Assembly: GCA_019322735.1 (NCBI GenBank)
Contig: JAHWIG010000006.1
Coordinates: 1-31,374, forward strand
Reading direction: 5' to 3'
Length of the DNA: 31,374 bases
Origin: Candidatus Woesearchaeota archaeon
GTDB taxonomy: Archaea > Nanobdellota > Nanobdellia > Woesearchaeales > BS150m-G63
This document shows positions 19,966 through 27,946 of this stretch, piece by piece (position 1 is the first letter of the stretch; each line of letters begins with the position of its first letter). The translations under genes were made by a program, and so were the position numbers. The notes below the pieces were generated by a model. That model was not told the DNA's origin. It saw only the letters and a list, made by a program, of their open reading frames with translations, and did no database searches.

Positions 19966-21372
19966 TTAGGAATATTTTTTTAAAAGTTTTATTGCGGTTT
20001 TTCCGTCTATCTTTCCCCTATATTTTGACATTACTTGACCCATCAATGCATTTATTGATGCGCCTTTGTTTTTATTAATTATCTGTTTTATATCAATAAT
20101 GATCTCTTTTTCTGATAGTGGTTTATATTTATTATAGTTTGGTTTTTTTCCTTTTGCAAGTTCAACTAAAATTTCAAAAACTGCTTCTTTTGTAATTTCT
20201 CCCTTGTTTAATTTTGCTAATGGCTGTTCAATTAAATTTGTAGCAACATCAAGGTTATATCTCTTCTTTATCTCCTTTGGTGTTTCTATTAATATTTGTG
20301 CTATAAATGTTGGTTGTAATTCTGAGTATTTTTTTGTAAAATAATCGAAATCTATTCCTAGCTTGACTATATGTATTGCAAGATCTTTTCTTAATTTATA
20401 CTTTTTTTCTATCTCTTTTATCTGATCTTTTATCAATTTTACTTTAGGAATATTTGATAATAATTCTTTTGTTACCTCTATTGATTTTACATCTGTTTCT
20501 GGATACATTCTTGATGCCCCTGGCATCGGTCTTAAGAAAGATGTTGTTAAATTTGATTCTGCTTTTCTTACTTCTTCTTTTGGTTTTTTTGTCAAAGATA
20601 ATTGTCTTTCTACCTCATACTCAATTACCTTTGGGATGCTCCTTAGGTCCTGGAATCCTTTTATCTCTACCCTTGCCCATTTTTTTATAGAAACATTAAC
20701 ATCTTGACGAATTGTCCCTATGCCCCTCTTTACTTTTCCAGTACTTCTTAGTATCATTCCCAAATGCCCAGCAACTGCTTTACAATGTTCTGGAGATGCT
20801 ATATATGCAGAAGTTGCTATTTCTATTAATGGTATTCCTAATCTAGATAGATTATAAGTATCTTGATCTTTTGTCCTCTTAACTACCTGACAAGCTTCTT
20901 CTTCTAAACATACTGAAAGAATGTCTATCTTTTTTCCCTGAACATTTATGTGTCCATTTCTGGCAATTAATGCTGTACGTTGAAATCCAGATACATTACT
21001 CCCATCTATTACAACTTTTCTCATGAATTGAATTTTATCTACGATTGTTGCATTAAGGAGTTTTGATACTTGCAATGCAGTCAATAGGGCTTCATGATTA
21101 ACTTCATGTGGGGGCTCATCATCTGTTTCAACTAAACATGTTGTATCATAATATCCTTGATATAAGAATGATTTTGCTTTTTTCTTTTCGTGCTTTGCTG
21201 CAATATCTACTTTACCTGTTTCTCCTGCACTTACCCTTAATAATCTAGATACAGTAAAATCTGGATTGTCTTTTTTTATTTCAGAAGGGCAATTACAGAA
21301 TAATTTATCTGTTTCTAGCTGTTGGTGTATTTCAATTCCACATTTAAATCCAAGTTTTTGATAATTTGGCAT
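19966..21372 (-). CDS. gatE: Glutamyl-tRNA(Gln) amidotransferase subunit E (short form)
   Basis: GatE activates Glu-tRNA(Gln) for transamidation with ammonia from GatD. GatE/GatB signatures are GIEIHQQLETDKLFCNCPS near the start, the VETDDEPPHEVN block, LSRLGIPLIEIAT, GIGTIRQDVNVSI-- and RPMPGASRMYPETD. The C-terminal helical/YqeY-like tail is present. At 468 residues it is about 150 shorter than typical GatE. The expected AspRS-like insertion before RPMPGA is absent, leaving a GatB-like length. GatB itself is excluded by the GatE-type N-terminus and the presence of gatD. It starts 6 nt after leuS. Confidence 0.9.
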   Translation of the reverse strand: MPNYQKLGFKCGIEIHQQLETDKLFCNCPSEIKKDNPDFTVSRLLRVSAGETGKVDIAAKHEKKKAKSFLYQGYYDTTCLVETDDEPPHEVNHEALLTALQVSKLLNATIVDKIQFMRKVVIDGSNVSGFQRTALIARNGHINVQGKKIDILSVCLEEEACQVVKRTKDQDTYNLSRLGIPLIEIATSAYIASPEHCKAVAGHLGMILRSTGKVKRGIGTIRQDVNVSIKKWARVEIKGFQDLRSIPKVIEYEVERQLSLTKKPKEEVRKAESNLTTSFLRPMPGASRMYPETDVKSIEVTKELLSNIPKVKLIKDQIKEIEKKYKLRKDLAIHIVKLGIDFDYFTKKYSELQPTFIAQILIETPKEIKKRYNLDVATNLIEQPLAKLNKGEITKEAVFEILVELAKGKKPNYNKYKPLSEKEIIIDIKQIINKNKGASINALMGQVMSKYRGKIDGKTAIKLLKKYS

Positions 21373-21378
21373 ATTGAA

Positions 21379-24030
21379 TTAATTTAAAAGTATTGCTGGT
21401 TTATGAGGGTTGGCAGATTTTGCTTTACTTTCATTGCTCTTTTCTGAAGTAATGATTTCTATTTTTAAAGATGTTTCCCTTTCTATCTCTTCTTTAGAAT
21501 CTTCCAGGCTTTTTATCTCTATCTTTTGGTCAAGTATTGTATCTGGTAATTTCGTAGGGTCCTTTAATATTGATTGAACTATTTTGGGGATAAATTTTTG
21601 ATGTTCTTTATCCATGACTGCTTTTATTATGTCCCCCTGGTTTCTGGTTTTTTCTATTTGTTTTTGTATTTTTTTGAATAAGGAATATTTCCATGATGCA
21701 GAAACAAAAACAGTTGCTTTTTTTGGTTTTGTTTTTATTAGCTGCTTAATTGATTGGATATCTTTTACCACCTTAGAAGATATTTCTTCTATTGCCTCAA
21801 ATTTGGGGTCTATCTTTTTATTATTGTATTTTGGCCAGTTTTCTAAGGAAATTAATGTTTTATTTCCAATTTTGTTCCATACTTCTTCTGTGGTGTGGGG
21901 GATCATTGGAGAAATCAATAAGCAAAGAGTTTCTACAGATTTTTTGTATGTCTTATTTGGGATATTTTCCTTGTATTTTAATAAAGAGGAAGTATATTCC
22001 ATTATCAATGATATGGCTATGCTGAAGTGATACTTATCAAATAATTCTGTTACTTTCTTGATTAAGCTGTGAGTTTTGCTAATAATATAATCCTCTTTTA
22101 TTGTGTTTTTGGATTTTGGAATTGTTGATAATGAGTCTAGCTTATTTAAGAATCTAAAACACCCATTTATTCCCTGGTCAGACCATTCAAGTTCTTTCTC
22201 TGGCAAGGCAACAAATAACATATACAATCTTGCAGTATCTGGGCCGTATTTCTTGATTATGTCTCCAGGGTCAACAACATTGCCGTGAGACTTAGACATC
22301 TTCAATCCATCTTTTAATACCATTCCCTGAGTAAGAAGTTTTTTGAAGGGTTCATCAAAATTAAGATAATTTAAATCTCTTAAGGCCTTTGTAAAAAATC
22401 TCACATATAATAAATGTAGGATTGCATGTTCAATTCCTCCGATGTATTGATCAACTGGAAGCCAATATCCTACTTCTTTCTTATCAAAAGGCAGTTTTTT
22501 ATTTTTTGGAGAGCAATATCTTAAGAAATACCAAGAACTATCAACAAAAGTGTCCATTGTATCTGTTTCTCTTTTTGCTTTCTTTTTACATTTAGGACAG
22601 TTAGTATTTACAAAAGAATCCATATTATCTAATGGATTTCCTTCTCCAGTTATCTTTGGATTTTTTGGAAGTAAAACTGGCAGATCTTTTTCAGGAACAA
22701 GAGTAAGTCCGCAATCATTGCAATAAATTACGGGAATTGGCGTTCCCCAATATCTCTGTCTTGAAATCAACCAGTCTCTTAGTTTATAGTTAACTGTCCG
22801 TTTTCCCCACCCCTTCTTTTCAAGAAAATTGGATATATTATTTATTGCTTCCCTGTTGTTTTCATTATTGAATTTACCAGAATTTACCATAATACCATCT
22901 TCAATATATGCCCTGCCCATCTTTTCTGGATTAAGATTGTAACCTGGTGGATTAATGACAACCCTTATCGGAAGATTATATTTTTTCGCAAACTCAAAAT
23001 CTCGTTGATCGTGGGCTGGAACAGCCATCACTGCGCCGGTTCCATATTCTGCCAATGCATAGTTTGCAATCCATAAAGGGCATTCCTCATTATTGACAGG
23101 ATTTATGAAATATTTTCCGATAAACATCCCTTTTTTTGGCTTTGTTTCATCCATTCTGTCAATTATTGATTCTTTCTTGACTTCCTTGATGAATGATTTT
23201 ACTTTTTTCTCATATTTTGTTCCTTTTACTAATTCTGTAACTAATTGGTGTTCTGGAGCAAATACTAGGTAAGTAATTCCATAAATAGTATCCGATCTTG
23301 TTGTAAATGTTGAAATTGTCTTGTCAGAATCAGTAATCTTGAAGAAGATTTCAGTTCCATGTGATTTTCCAATCCAATTCTTCTGCATCACTTTTACTTT
23401 TTCAGGCCAGTTATCTAATGTTTTGAGGCCATCCAATAATTGATCAGCATATTCTGTAATCCTTAAGAACCACTGCTCAAGGTGCTTTTGTTCAACAGTT
23501 GAGTTGCATCTCCAGCATTTCTCATTCTCTACCTGCTCATTTGCCAAAACAGTCTGGCATTTTGGACAGAAGTTAATTGGTGAATGCTTTCTATAAGCCA
23601 ATCCTTTCTTGAACATCTGTATGAAAATAAGCTGATTCCATTTATAATATTCTGATGAATGTGTTGATATTTCCTTGCTCCAATCATAGCTTAATCCAAG
23701 TTGTTTTTGCTGTACCTTAATCTGCTTTATGTTTGATTCTGTCCATTTCTTTGGGTCTGCCCCTGATTGGATGGCTGCATTTTCTGCTGGTATGCCAAAA
23801 GAATCATAACCCATTGGATAAAGGACATTAAATCCCTGCATTCTCTTGTATCTTGCTATTGAATCCCCTATAGAATAATTCCTTACATGCCCCATATGCA
23901 ACTTTGCTGTAGGATATGGGAACATCTCAAGACAGTAGAATTTCTTTTTTTTAGAAACCTTGGTTTGGAAAACCTTCTTTTTTTCCCATTCCTTTTGCCA
24001 TTTCTTGGCTATGGCGAAGAAACTGGCCAT
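21379..24030 (-). CDS. leuS: Leucyl-tRNA synthetase, bacterial type
   Basis: This class I synthetase charges tRNA-Leu. It has HMGH (residues 45-48, HIGH motif), KMSKS (577-581), and a zinc-binding CPKC..CWRC pair near residues 155-175. The editing domain contains GTGAVMAVPAHDQRDFEFA. The tight pattern GHVRNYSIGDSIARYKRMQGFNVLYPMGYDSFG in the first 80 residues, the domain order and the length of 883 residues are those of bacterial LeuRS, not the longer archaeal/eukaryotic form. It therefore derives from transfer, possibly old. It starts 2 nt after rpoN, inside the ribosomal operon. Confidence 0.95.
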   Translation of the reverse strand: MASFFAIAKKWQKEWEKKKVFQTKVSKKKKFYCLEMFPYPTAKLHMGHVRNYSIGDSIARYKRMQGFNVLYPMGYDSFGIPAENAAIQSGADPKKWTESNIKQIKVQQKQLGLSYDWSKEISTHSSEYYKWNQLIFIQMFKKGLAYRKHSPINFCPKCQTVLANEQVENEKCWRCNSTVEQKHLEQWFLRITEYADQLLDGLKTLDNWPEKVKVMQKNWIGKSHGTEIFFKITDSDKTISTFTTRSDTIYGITYLVFAPEHQLVTELVKGTKYEKKVKSFIKEVKKESIIDRMDETKPKKGMFIGKYFINPVNNEECPLWIANYALAEYGTGAVMAVPAHDQRDFEFAKKYNLPIRVVINPPGYNLNPEKMGRAYIEDGIMVNSGKFNNENNREAINNISNFLEKKGWGKRTVNYKLRDWLISRQRYWGTPIPVIYCNDCGLTLVPEKDLPVLLPKNPKITGEGNPLDNMDSFVNTNCPKCKKKAKRETDTMDTFVDSSWYFLRYCSPKNKKLPFDKKEVGYWLPVDQYIGGIEHAILHLLYVRFFTKALRDLNYLNFDEPFKKLLTQGMVLKDGLKMSKSHGNVVDPGDIIKKYGPDTARLYMLFVALPEKELEWSDQGINGCFRFLNKLDSLSTIPKSKNTIKEDYIISKTHSLIKKVTELFDKYHFSIAISLIMEYTSSLLKYKENIPNKTYKKSVETLCLLISPMIPHTTEEVWNKIGNKTLISLENWPKYNNKKIDPKFEAIEEISSKVVKDIQSIKQLIKTKPKKATVFVSASWKYSLFKKIQKQIEKTRNQGDIIKAVMDKEHQKFIPKIVQSILKDPTKLPDTILDQKIEIKSLEDSKEEIERETSLKIEIITSEKSNESKAKSANPHKPAILLN

Positions 24031-24032
24031 TT

Positions 24033-24230
24033 TTAGAATTTTTTAAACTGAGCTACAGAATCAATTAAATCAACATGACCCAGGAATTGGGTTCTGCAAC
24101 AATATCTCTCTAACCCAAGTTCATCAAGAACTTTTTTTCTATCCTCCCCTTTTTCAACACGTTTAACAAAATCTTCCCATAACTGGGCTATTGGTTTTCC
24201 ACAACTATAACATCGTATTGGTATCATCAT
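24033..24230 (-). CDS. rpoN: DNA-directed RNA polymerase subunit N (Rpb10 homolog)
   Basis: This small zinc-binding subunit helps assemble the D/L core of archaeal RNA polymerase. Its motif is IPIRCYSCGKPIA at the N-terminus with the second pair RYCCRTQFL, together the CxxC...CC zinc site. At 65 residues it is the normal length. Two ATGs are adjacent; the first (24230) is preferred because GGAGG lies 10 nt upstream, the clearest SD in this operon. It is preceded by a 55-nt gap with a possible hairpin. Confidence 0.95.
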   Translation of the reverse strand: MMIPIRCYSCGKPIAQLWEDFVKRVEKGEDRKKVLDELGLERYCCRTQFLGHVDLIDSVAQFKKF

Positions 24231-24255
24231 TTTTTGTAAGCCTCCGTGAACAAAA

Positions 24256-24278
24256 CATTAAGGGTTTGAGCCTTATTG
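24256..24278 (-). promoter_or_regulatory. Hairpin between rps9 and rpoN
   Basis: On the minus strand CAATAAGG and CCTTAATG pair around a 7-nt loop (CTCAAAC) with one mismatch. It lies in the longest spacer of the operon, just before the GGAGG of rpoN. It could adjust expression of the downstream genes. No T-run follows, so it is not a clear terminator. Confidence 0.3.
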
Positions 24279-24285
24279 TTCTCAA

Positions 24286-24681
24286 TCACCTATAAGATTT
24301 TTGTCTTTTTGCTCTAGCTTTTCCATGCCTATTTGGTTTACTGGTCTCTTTTCTCCTAACGTCTGCTATTAATAAATGTTTATCATATTTAAGTAATACT
24401 GGTTCTAATTTTGAATCAAATTTAGATAATGCTTTTCCGATAACAAGCCTAGCTGCTTCTACCTGGCTTGATATGCCCCCACCAATAACATTGATATCAA
24501 TATCTATCTTTTTTGTCTGTTCTCCTGCTAATATCAATGGTTCTGTGATTTTAAGTCTGGACATCTCTGGCTGGAATACATTTAATGGGATTTTATTTAT
24601 CCTAATTTTGCCTGTTCCAGGTTTAAGTGTTGCTCTGGCTATTGCCCTTTTTCTCTTTCCTGATACGTGTATTGGCTTCAT
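24286..24681 (-). CDS. rps9: 30S ribosomal protein S9 (uS9)
   Basis: The protein shows GKRKRAIARATLKPGTGKIRINK at the start, GGGISSQVEAARLVIGKAL in the middle and the basic C-terminal tail KARAKRQKSYR that reaches the P-site tRNA. At 131 residues it is normal for archaea. Its start overlaps the L13 stop by 4 nt (ATGA), as usual for the archaeal L18e-L13-S9 order. Confidence 0.97.
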   Translation of the reverse strand: MKPIHVSGKRKRAIARATLKPGTGKIRINKIPLNVFQPEMSRLKITEPLILAGEQTKKIDIDINVIGGGISSQVEAARLVIGKALSKFDSKLEPVLLKYDKHLLIADVRRKETSKPNRHGKARAKRQKSYR

Positions 24682-25091
24682 TTTCCCCCCAAATGTTTAC
24701 AGATATATTCTACTGTAACATACTTAAGTGTTGGTAATTTTGAAAACTCTGCTGCTTTTAATGTTTCTGGTTTTTTATCTTTCATTGTTGTTGGAATACC
24801 CCTATAGCATTTTATCCTCTTAAAGGCTTCCCTTCCTCTTGGTTTTTTGTATGGCAACATATTTCTTATAGCCCTTTTTACAAACCTATCTGATGTTTTA
24901 GGGATGAAAGGTCCTTTGAATTGTGATCCGCGGTTTGCCTTTGTCTTATAGTTTAATAATACATTCTTTTTTGATCCGCTAATAACTGCATTTTCACAAT
25001 TTATTATGTGGATATCTTCTCCTAATATTGCTTTCTTAGCTGCGATTGTTGCTAATCTTCCTAGTATTAAATTTCTTGCATCGATTATCAT
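24678..25091 (-). CDS. rpl13: 50S ribosomal protein L13 (uL13)
   Basis: The family pattern is DARNLILGRLATIAAKKAILGEDIHIINCENAVISG, RGSQFKGPFIPKTSDRFVKRAIRNMLPYKKPRGREAFKR and CYRGIPT. The length is 137 residues. It starts 1 nt after the L18e stop and overlaps rps9 by 4 nt, so translation is coupled along the set. Confidence 0.97.
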   Translation of the reverse strand: MIIDARNLILGRLATIAAKKAILGEDIHIINCENAVISGSKKNVLLNYKTKANRGSQFKGPFIPKTSDRFVKRAIRNMLPYKKPRGREAFKRIKCYRGIPTTMKDKKPETLKAAEFSKLPTLKYVTVEYICKHLGGK

Positions 25092-25092
25092 T

Positions 25093-25443
25093 TTATCCGA
25101 TTATTTTGAGTTTTTTTGCTTTAGGATTTTTCTTCATCAATTCTTTGATTGTTAAATTATTCTTTAATTTTTCTTTTGCTGATTGTGAGAACTGCCATGC
25201 CGCAACTGTAATCGTTTCATTTGGATCTCCAGTTCCCAGGACTTTTCCAGGAATAACTACTGTCTCATTTGATTTTGCATAACGATTTATCCTTGATAGA
25301 TTTACTGCCCTTCTCTGTCTTGTTGGTTTGGCTAAATCAGTTGCTATCCTTTTCCAGAAAGGTACTTTTTCAGATAATGATAGCTGCCTTAATTCATCTA
25401 TCAAATTCTTCAATTCATAGTTTGTTGGACCTGTTCTTTTCAT
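25093..25443 (-). CDS. rpl18e: 50S ribosomal protein L18e
   Basis: An archaeal/eukaryotic-only ribosomal protein with KRTGPTNYELKNLIDELR, PFWKRIATDLAKPTRQRRAVNLSRI and VVIPGKVLGTGDPNETITVAAWQFS, which are the conserved blocks. It has 116 residues and sits 12 nt after rpoD, in the order known from other archaea. Confidence 0.97.
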   Translation of the reverse strand: MKRTGPTNYELKNLIDELRQLSLSEKVPFWKRIATDLAKPTRQRRAVNLSRINRYAKSNETVVIPGKVLGTGDPNETITVAAWQFSQSAKEKLKNNLTIKELMKKNPKAKKLKIIG

Positions 25444-25455
25444 TTTATAAAGATA

Positions 25456-26259
25456 TTAAGATTGTTTTGCCTTCTTTAACTTATCAGAAAACTCATCAAA
25501 TCTTTCTTGAATAGTATCTGCAGCTTTTGAAATAAGTTCTTTTACTTCTAATTGTCCCCATGATTCTATGAAAAAGATGAAATCATGATTATTTTTCTTG
25601 AAGGTTATTTTGTCCCCTATTTTTTCCATACAGCTATTGCAGATGTCTGTGCCTTTATTTGAAGTATTAATCAATTTGATTGTTCCTTTATCTTCTTCTA
25701 TTAAATCTTCTTTACAAGCTTTGATTACTTTCAATACTTCGCTTTTATCTTTTTTTATCTCAAGAAAGGGCATTCCCTTATAATGTACATGTGCTGGACT
25801 CCATTTTGTATGTTCTTTTCCCCTACCAAGTATGGCTGTTGCAACAAATTGTAGTTTTTGATCTTTTAGCAGTTTTACTATTGGTGTTTTAGGGAATATT
25901 GGTTTTGCTTTTGGATCTTTTGGTATTAATGAGGATGCATATACTATCTTTGGTCCTTTTTCAATTAATGTCAAAGTTAAAGAACATCTAGCACAACCTT
26001 TTCCCTTGCATTTGCAATTATCTGGTAGATTGTATGTTTTTAGATCTGTCTTTAAAGGAATTAAACCAAGACGATGAGCTATTACTTCATCATACAATAT
26101 GGAATCATTACTCTTGAACTCCACTTCCTCTATTGCCAATGTTGGGACATTTTCAAGGATTATTCTTCTAATTAAATTAGCAAATGCTGGTGTTGTATCC
26201 TTTAATGCAAAAGAAAATTTTCCTTCTTTTTTATCCTGATTAATTTTTTGTGTTTTCAT
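25456..26259 (-). CDS. rpoD: DNA-directed RNA polymerase subunit D (Rpb3/alpha homolog)
   Basis: This assembly subunit pairs with subunit L. The dimerisation motif FSFALKDTTPAFANLIRRIILENVPTLAIEEVEF is at the N-terminus. A zinc loop with C82, C84, C89 and C92 follows HRLGLIPL, like that of Rpb3. A second pair, CNSC, near residue 200 belongs to the D3 region. The ATG at 26259 (267 residues) is chosen because it follows the S11 stop by 2 nt; a 14-residue upstream extension would overlap rps11. Confidence 0.95.
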   Translation of the reverse strand: MKTQKINQDKKEGKFSFALKDTTPAFANLIRRIILENVPTLAIEEVEFKSNDSILYDEVIAHRLGLIPLKTDLKTYNLPDNCKCKGKGCARCSLTLTLIEKGPKIVYASSLIPKDPKAKPIFPKTPIVKLLKDQKLQFVATAILGRGKEHTKWSPAHVHYKGMPFLEIKKDKSEVLKVIKACKEDLIEEDKGTIKLINTSNKGTDICNSCMEKIGDKITFKKNNHDFIFFIESWGQLEVKELISKAADTIQERFDEFSDKLKKAKQS

Positions 26260-26261
26260 TT

Positions 26262-26663
26262 TTAGACTCTTCTTCCTCGTTTCCCTCCTTTTTTTCTGCA
26301 CCCATCATGAGATATTGGCGTTACTTCTTCGATTATTCCAATCTTAAGACCCATTCTTGATAATGCCCTTATTGCTGCCTGGGCTCCAGGACCTGGATTG
26401 TGCGGACCATTATGGCCCCCTGGTGCCTTTATTTTAATATGTAATCCATTTATGCCTTTGTCTCTTGCTGTTTCTGCTGCTCGTTTTGCTGCAATCATTG
26501 CTGCTGTTGGTGAACCTTCTAAATGATCTGCCTTTACGACCATCCCACCAGAAGTCTTTGCTATTGTTTCTGTTCCTGTTATGTCTGTTATATGTATTAT
26601 TGTATTATTATAGGAAGAATATATGTGTGCAATCCCCCATCTTAAATTGTAAGTTTGTTTCAT
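26262..26663 (-). CDS. rps11: 30S ribosomal protein S11 (uS11)
   Basis: The protein reads WGIAHIYSSYNNTIIHITDITG, then AAMIAAKRAAETARDKGI, IKIKAPGGHNGPHNPGPGAQAAIRAL and the C-terminal GCRKKGGKRGRRV. At 133 residues it is normal. It forms the platform of the small subunit. Its start overlaps rps4 by 4 nt. Confidence 0.97.
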   Translation of the reverse strand: MKQTYNLRWGIAHIYSSYNNTIIHITDITGTETIAKTSGGMVVKADHLEGSPTAAMIAAKRAAETARDKGINGLHIKIKAPGGHNGPHNPGPGAQAAIRALSRMGLKIGIIEEVTPISHDGCRKKGGKRGRRV

Positions 26664-27199
26664 TGTTTTACCTTAACTATTTTTTTATCTTTTTTCATCT
26701 CAGGGTGTAATGCGTCTGAGAATGGTGAATCTGAATTTACTGTGATTAATGTCTCTTCTTTTGATTGAACCATATAAGAAGGTATGGTTACCTTTGTCTT
26801 GTCAACAAGAATATGTCCATGTGTTATCATCTGTCTTGCGGATTTTATAGATCTTGACATCTCTTTCTTATATACTAAAGATTGTAATCTTCTGTCAAGA
26901 ATGGATTTTAAATCTAAATCCAGGATATTTTCCATACTGGCTGTTCCTGAAAGAAGTGATAGTGATTTAAGTTTTAAAAGCAATTGCTCTTTTTCTTTTT
27001 CTGCCTGTTTTGTTGTTATTGCAATAAGCCGTTTAGCTTGTCTGGTGAAATTCCTTAATTTTGATTCTGATTTCCATATCTCTTTCTTATTCTTTAAACC
27101 ATATTCTTTGATTAAGATTTTTTCTCTGTCTATTCTTTCTTTTTCCCACCTCTTGGAGGGGGAAGAGAATTTTTTTCTTTGTTTTTTTGGATCTCCCAT
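26660..27199 (-). CDS. rps4: 30S ribosomal protein S4 (uS4)
   Basis: The archaeal form starts MGDPKKQRKKFSSPSKRWEKERI. The S4 RNA-binding domain is RRLQSLVYKKEMSRSIKSARQMITHGHILVDKTKVTIPSYMV. At 179 residues it is the normal archaeal size. It is 11 nt after rps13 and overlaps rps11. Confidence 0.97.
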   Translation of the reverse strand: MGDPKKQRKKFSSPSKRWEKERIDREKILIKEYGLKNKKEIWKSESKLRNFTRQAKRLIAITTKQAEKEKEQLLLKLKSLSLLSGTASMENILDLDLKSILDRRLQSLVYKKEMSRSIKSARQMITHGHILVDKTKVTIPSYMVQSKEETLITVNSDSPFSDALHPEMKKDKKIVKVKQ

Positions 27200-27210
27200 T
27201 TTCTACTTCC

Positions 27211-27684
27211 TTACTTTTTCTTTCTTTTAACACCTAATGATGCTTTTTTCTTGTTTTTTCTAAAATTTGATTTGGTTCTTTGACCACGTAAAGGTAAACC
27301 CCATGCATGCCTCATTCCACGATTAGATTTTATCTTCTTTAACCTTCTTAAGTCAAATTCTTTTGTAAAATCTAAATCAGAAGTCAAGATATGTCTGTCT
27401 TCTCCAGAATCATAATCTCTTTGTCTATTGAATAGCCATGATTTTAAATTAAATTTTGTTGGATCTGCAAGAATATCATTCATCTTTTTTATTTCTTGAT
27501 CTGATAAGATTCCTGCTTTTTTATTTTTTGGTATATCTGCTACTGAACAAATGGCATTTGCAAACATAAAGCTTACACCTTTGATTTTTCTCAGGGCATG
27601 ATAAATTGATTTAGACCCAACTAAATCTGTGTTTGCTACCCTTATAAAATACTTTATATCTTTTGATTTGTTTTCTTTTTCCAT
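27211..27684 (-). CDS. rps13: 30S ribosomal protein S13 (uS13)
   Basis: The first gene of the operon. Conserved blocks are FIRVANTDLVGSKSIYHALRKIKGV and the C-terminal RGMRHAWGLPLRGQRTKSNFRKNKKK. Its 157 residues include the short charged N-terminal extension of archaeal members. The promoter is about 100 bp upstream, so the mRNA has an unusually long leader of about 75 nt for this genome. Confidence 0.97.
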   Translation of the reverse strand: MEKENKSKDIKYFIRVANTDLVGSKSIYHALRKIKGVSFMFANAICSVADIPKNKKAGILSDQEIKKMNDILADPTKFNLKSWLFNRQRDYDSGEDRHILTSDLDFTKEFDLRRLKKIKSNRGMRHAWGLPLRGQRTKSNFRKNKKKASLGVKRKKK

Positions 27685-27704
27685 AATTATAAAGCCAGAG
27701 AGAA

Positions 27705-27790
27705 TTCATAGTATGTATGAACCCTAATAACCGCTCAATTTTATGAACTTGGGCTGTATTAAAGTGGAAAACAAGATTTTATTTATAAAG
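27705..27790 (-). promoter_or_regulatory. Promoter and long leader of the ribosomal operon
   Basis: On the minus strand CTTTATAAATAAAA (about 27777-27790) is the only good TATA box. It places transcription near 27758 and a leader of about 75 nt before rps13. The leader contains a small hairpin, TTCATA-catac-TATGAA (27705-27721), about 20 nt before the start codon. A leader of this size could hold a binding site for an autoregulatory ribosomal protein. Confidence 0.4.
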
Positions 27791-27807
27791 GTTATGGTTT
27801 TCTCGAG

Positions 27808-27823
27808 TAAAAACAGATAAAAA
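27808..27823 (-). terminator. T-rich terminator after tRNA-His
   Basis: Immediately after the tRNA 3' end the minus strand has TTTTT, then ATCTG and a second TTTTT. Such T-runs end archaeal transcripts. It separates the tRNA from the ribosomal-operon promoter that follows. Confidence 0.55.
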
Positions 27824-27824
27824 G

Positions 27825-27898
27825 GGCGATAACCGGGATTTGAACCCGGGCCAGGAGATCCACAGTCTCCTATGCTACCAAGCTACACCACTATCACC
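27825..27898 (-). tRNA. tRNA-His (anticodon GUG), no intron
   Basis: The anticodon arm is GGAGA-CTGTGGA-TCTCC with GTG as anticodon, and the T-arm CCGGG-TTCAAAT-CCCGG. The 5' end GGTGATAG pairs with TTATCGCC such that the first G is G-1 opposite C73, the histidine identity pair. The G-1 is therefore encoded in the DNA. A TATA box (27924-27932) is 30 nt upstream. Confidence 0.93.
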
Positions 27899-27923
27899 AT
27901 AGATGAGAAAAAGGATATTATGC

Positions 27924-27932
27924 ATATATAAA
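27924..27932 (-). promoter_or_regulatory. TATA box of tRNA-His
   Basis: TTTATATAT on the minus strand, centred 30 nt upstream of the tRNA 5' end, within the 48-bp gap to minD. Confidence 0.55.
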
Positions 27933-27946
27933 GCTTTTGCGTTAAT

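Noticed and set aside
27824..27900. tRNA-His seemed at first to lack an encoded G-1, which would need a Thg1-type enzyme.
   Set aside because: With the T-stem set as CCGGG/CCCGG the acceptor pairs shift by one. The first G (27898) is then G-1 opposite C73, and it is encoded.
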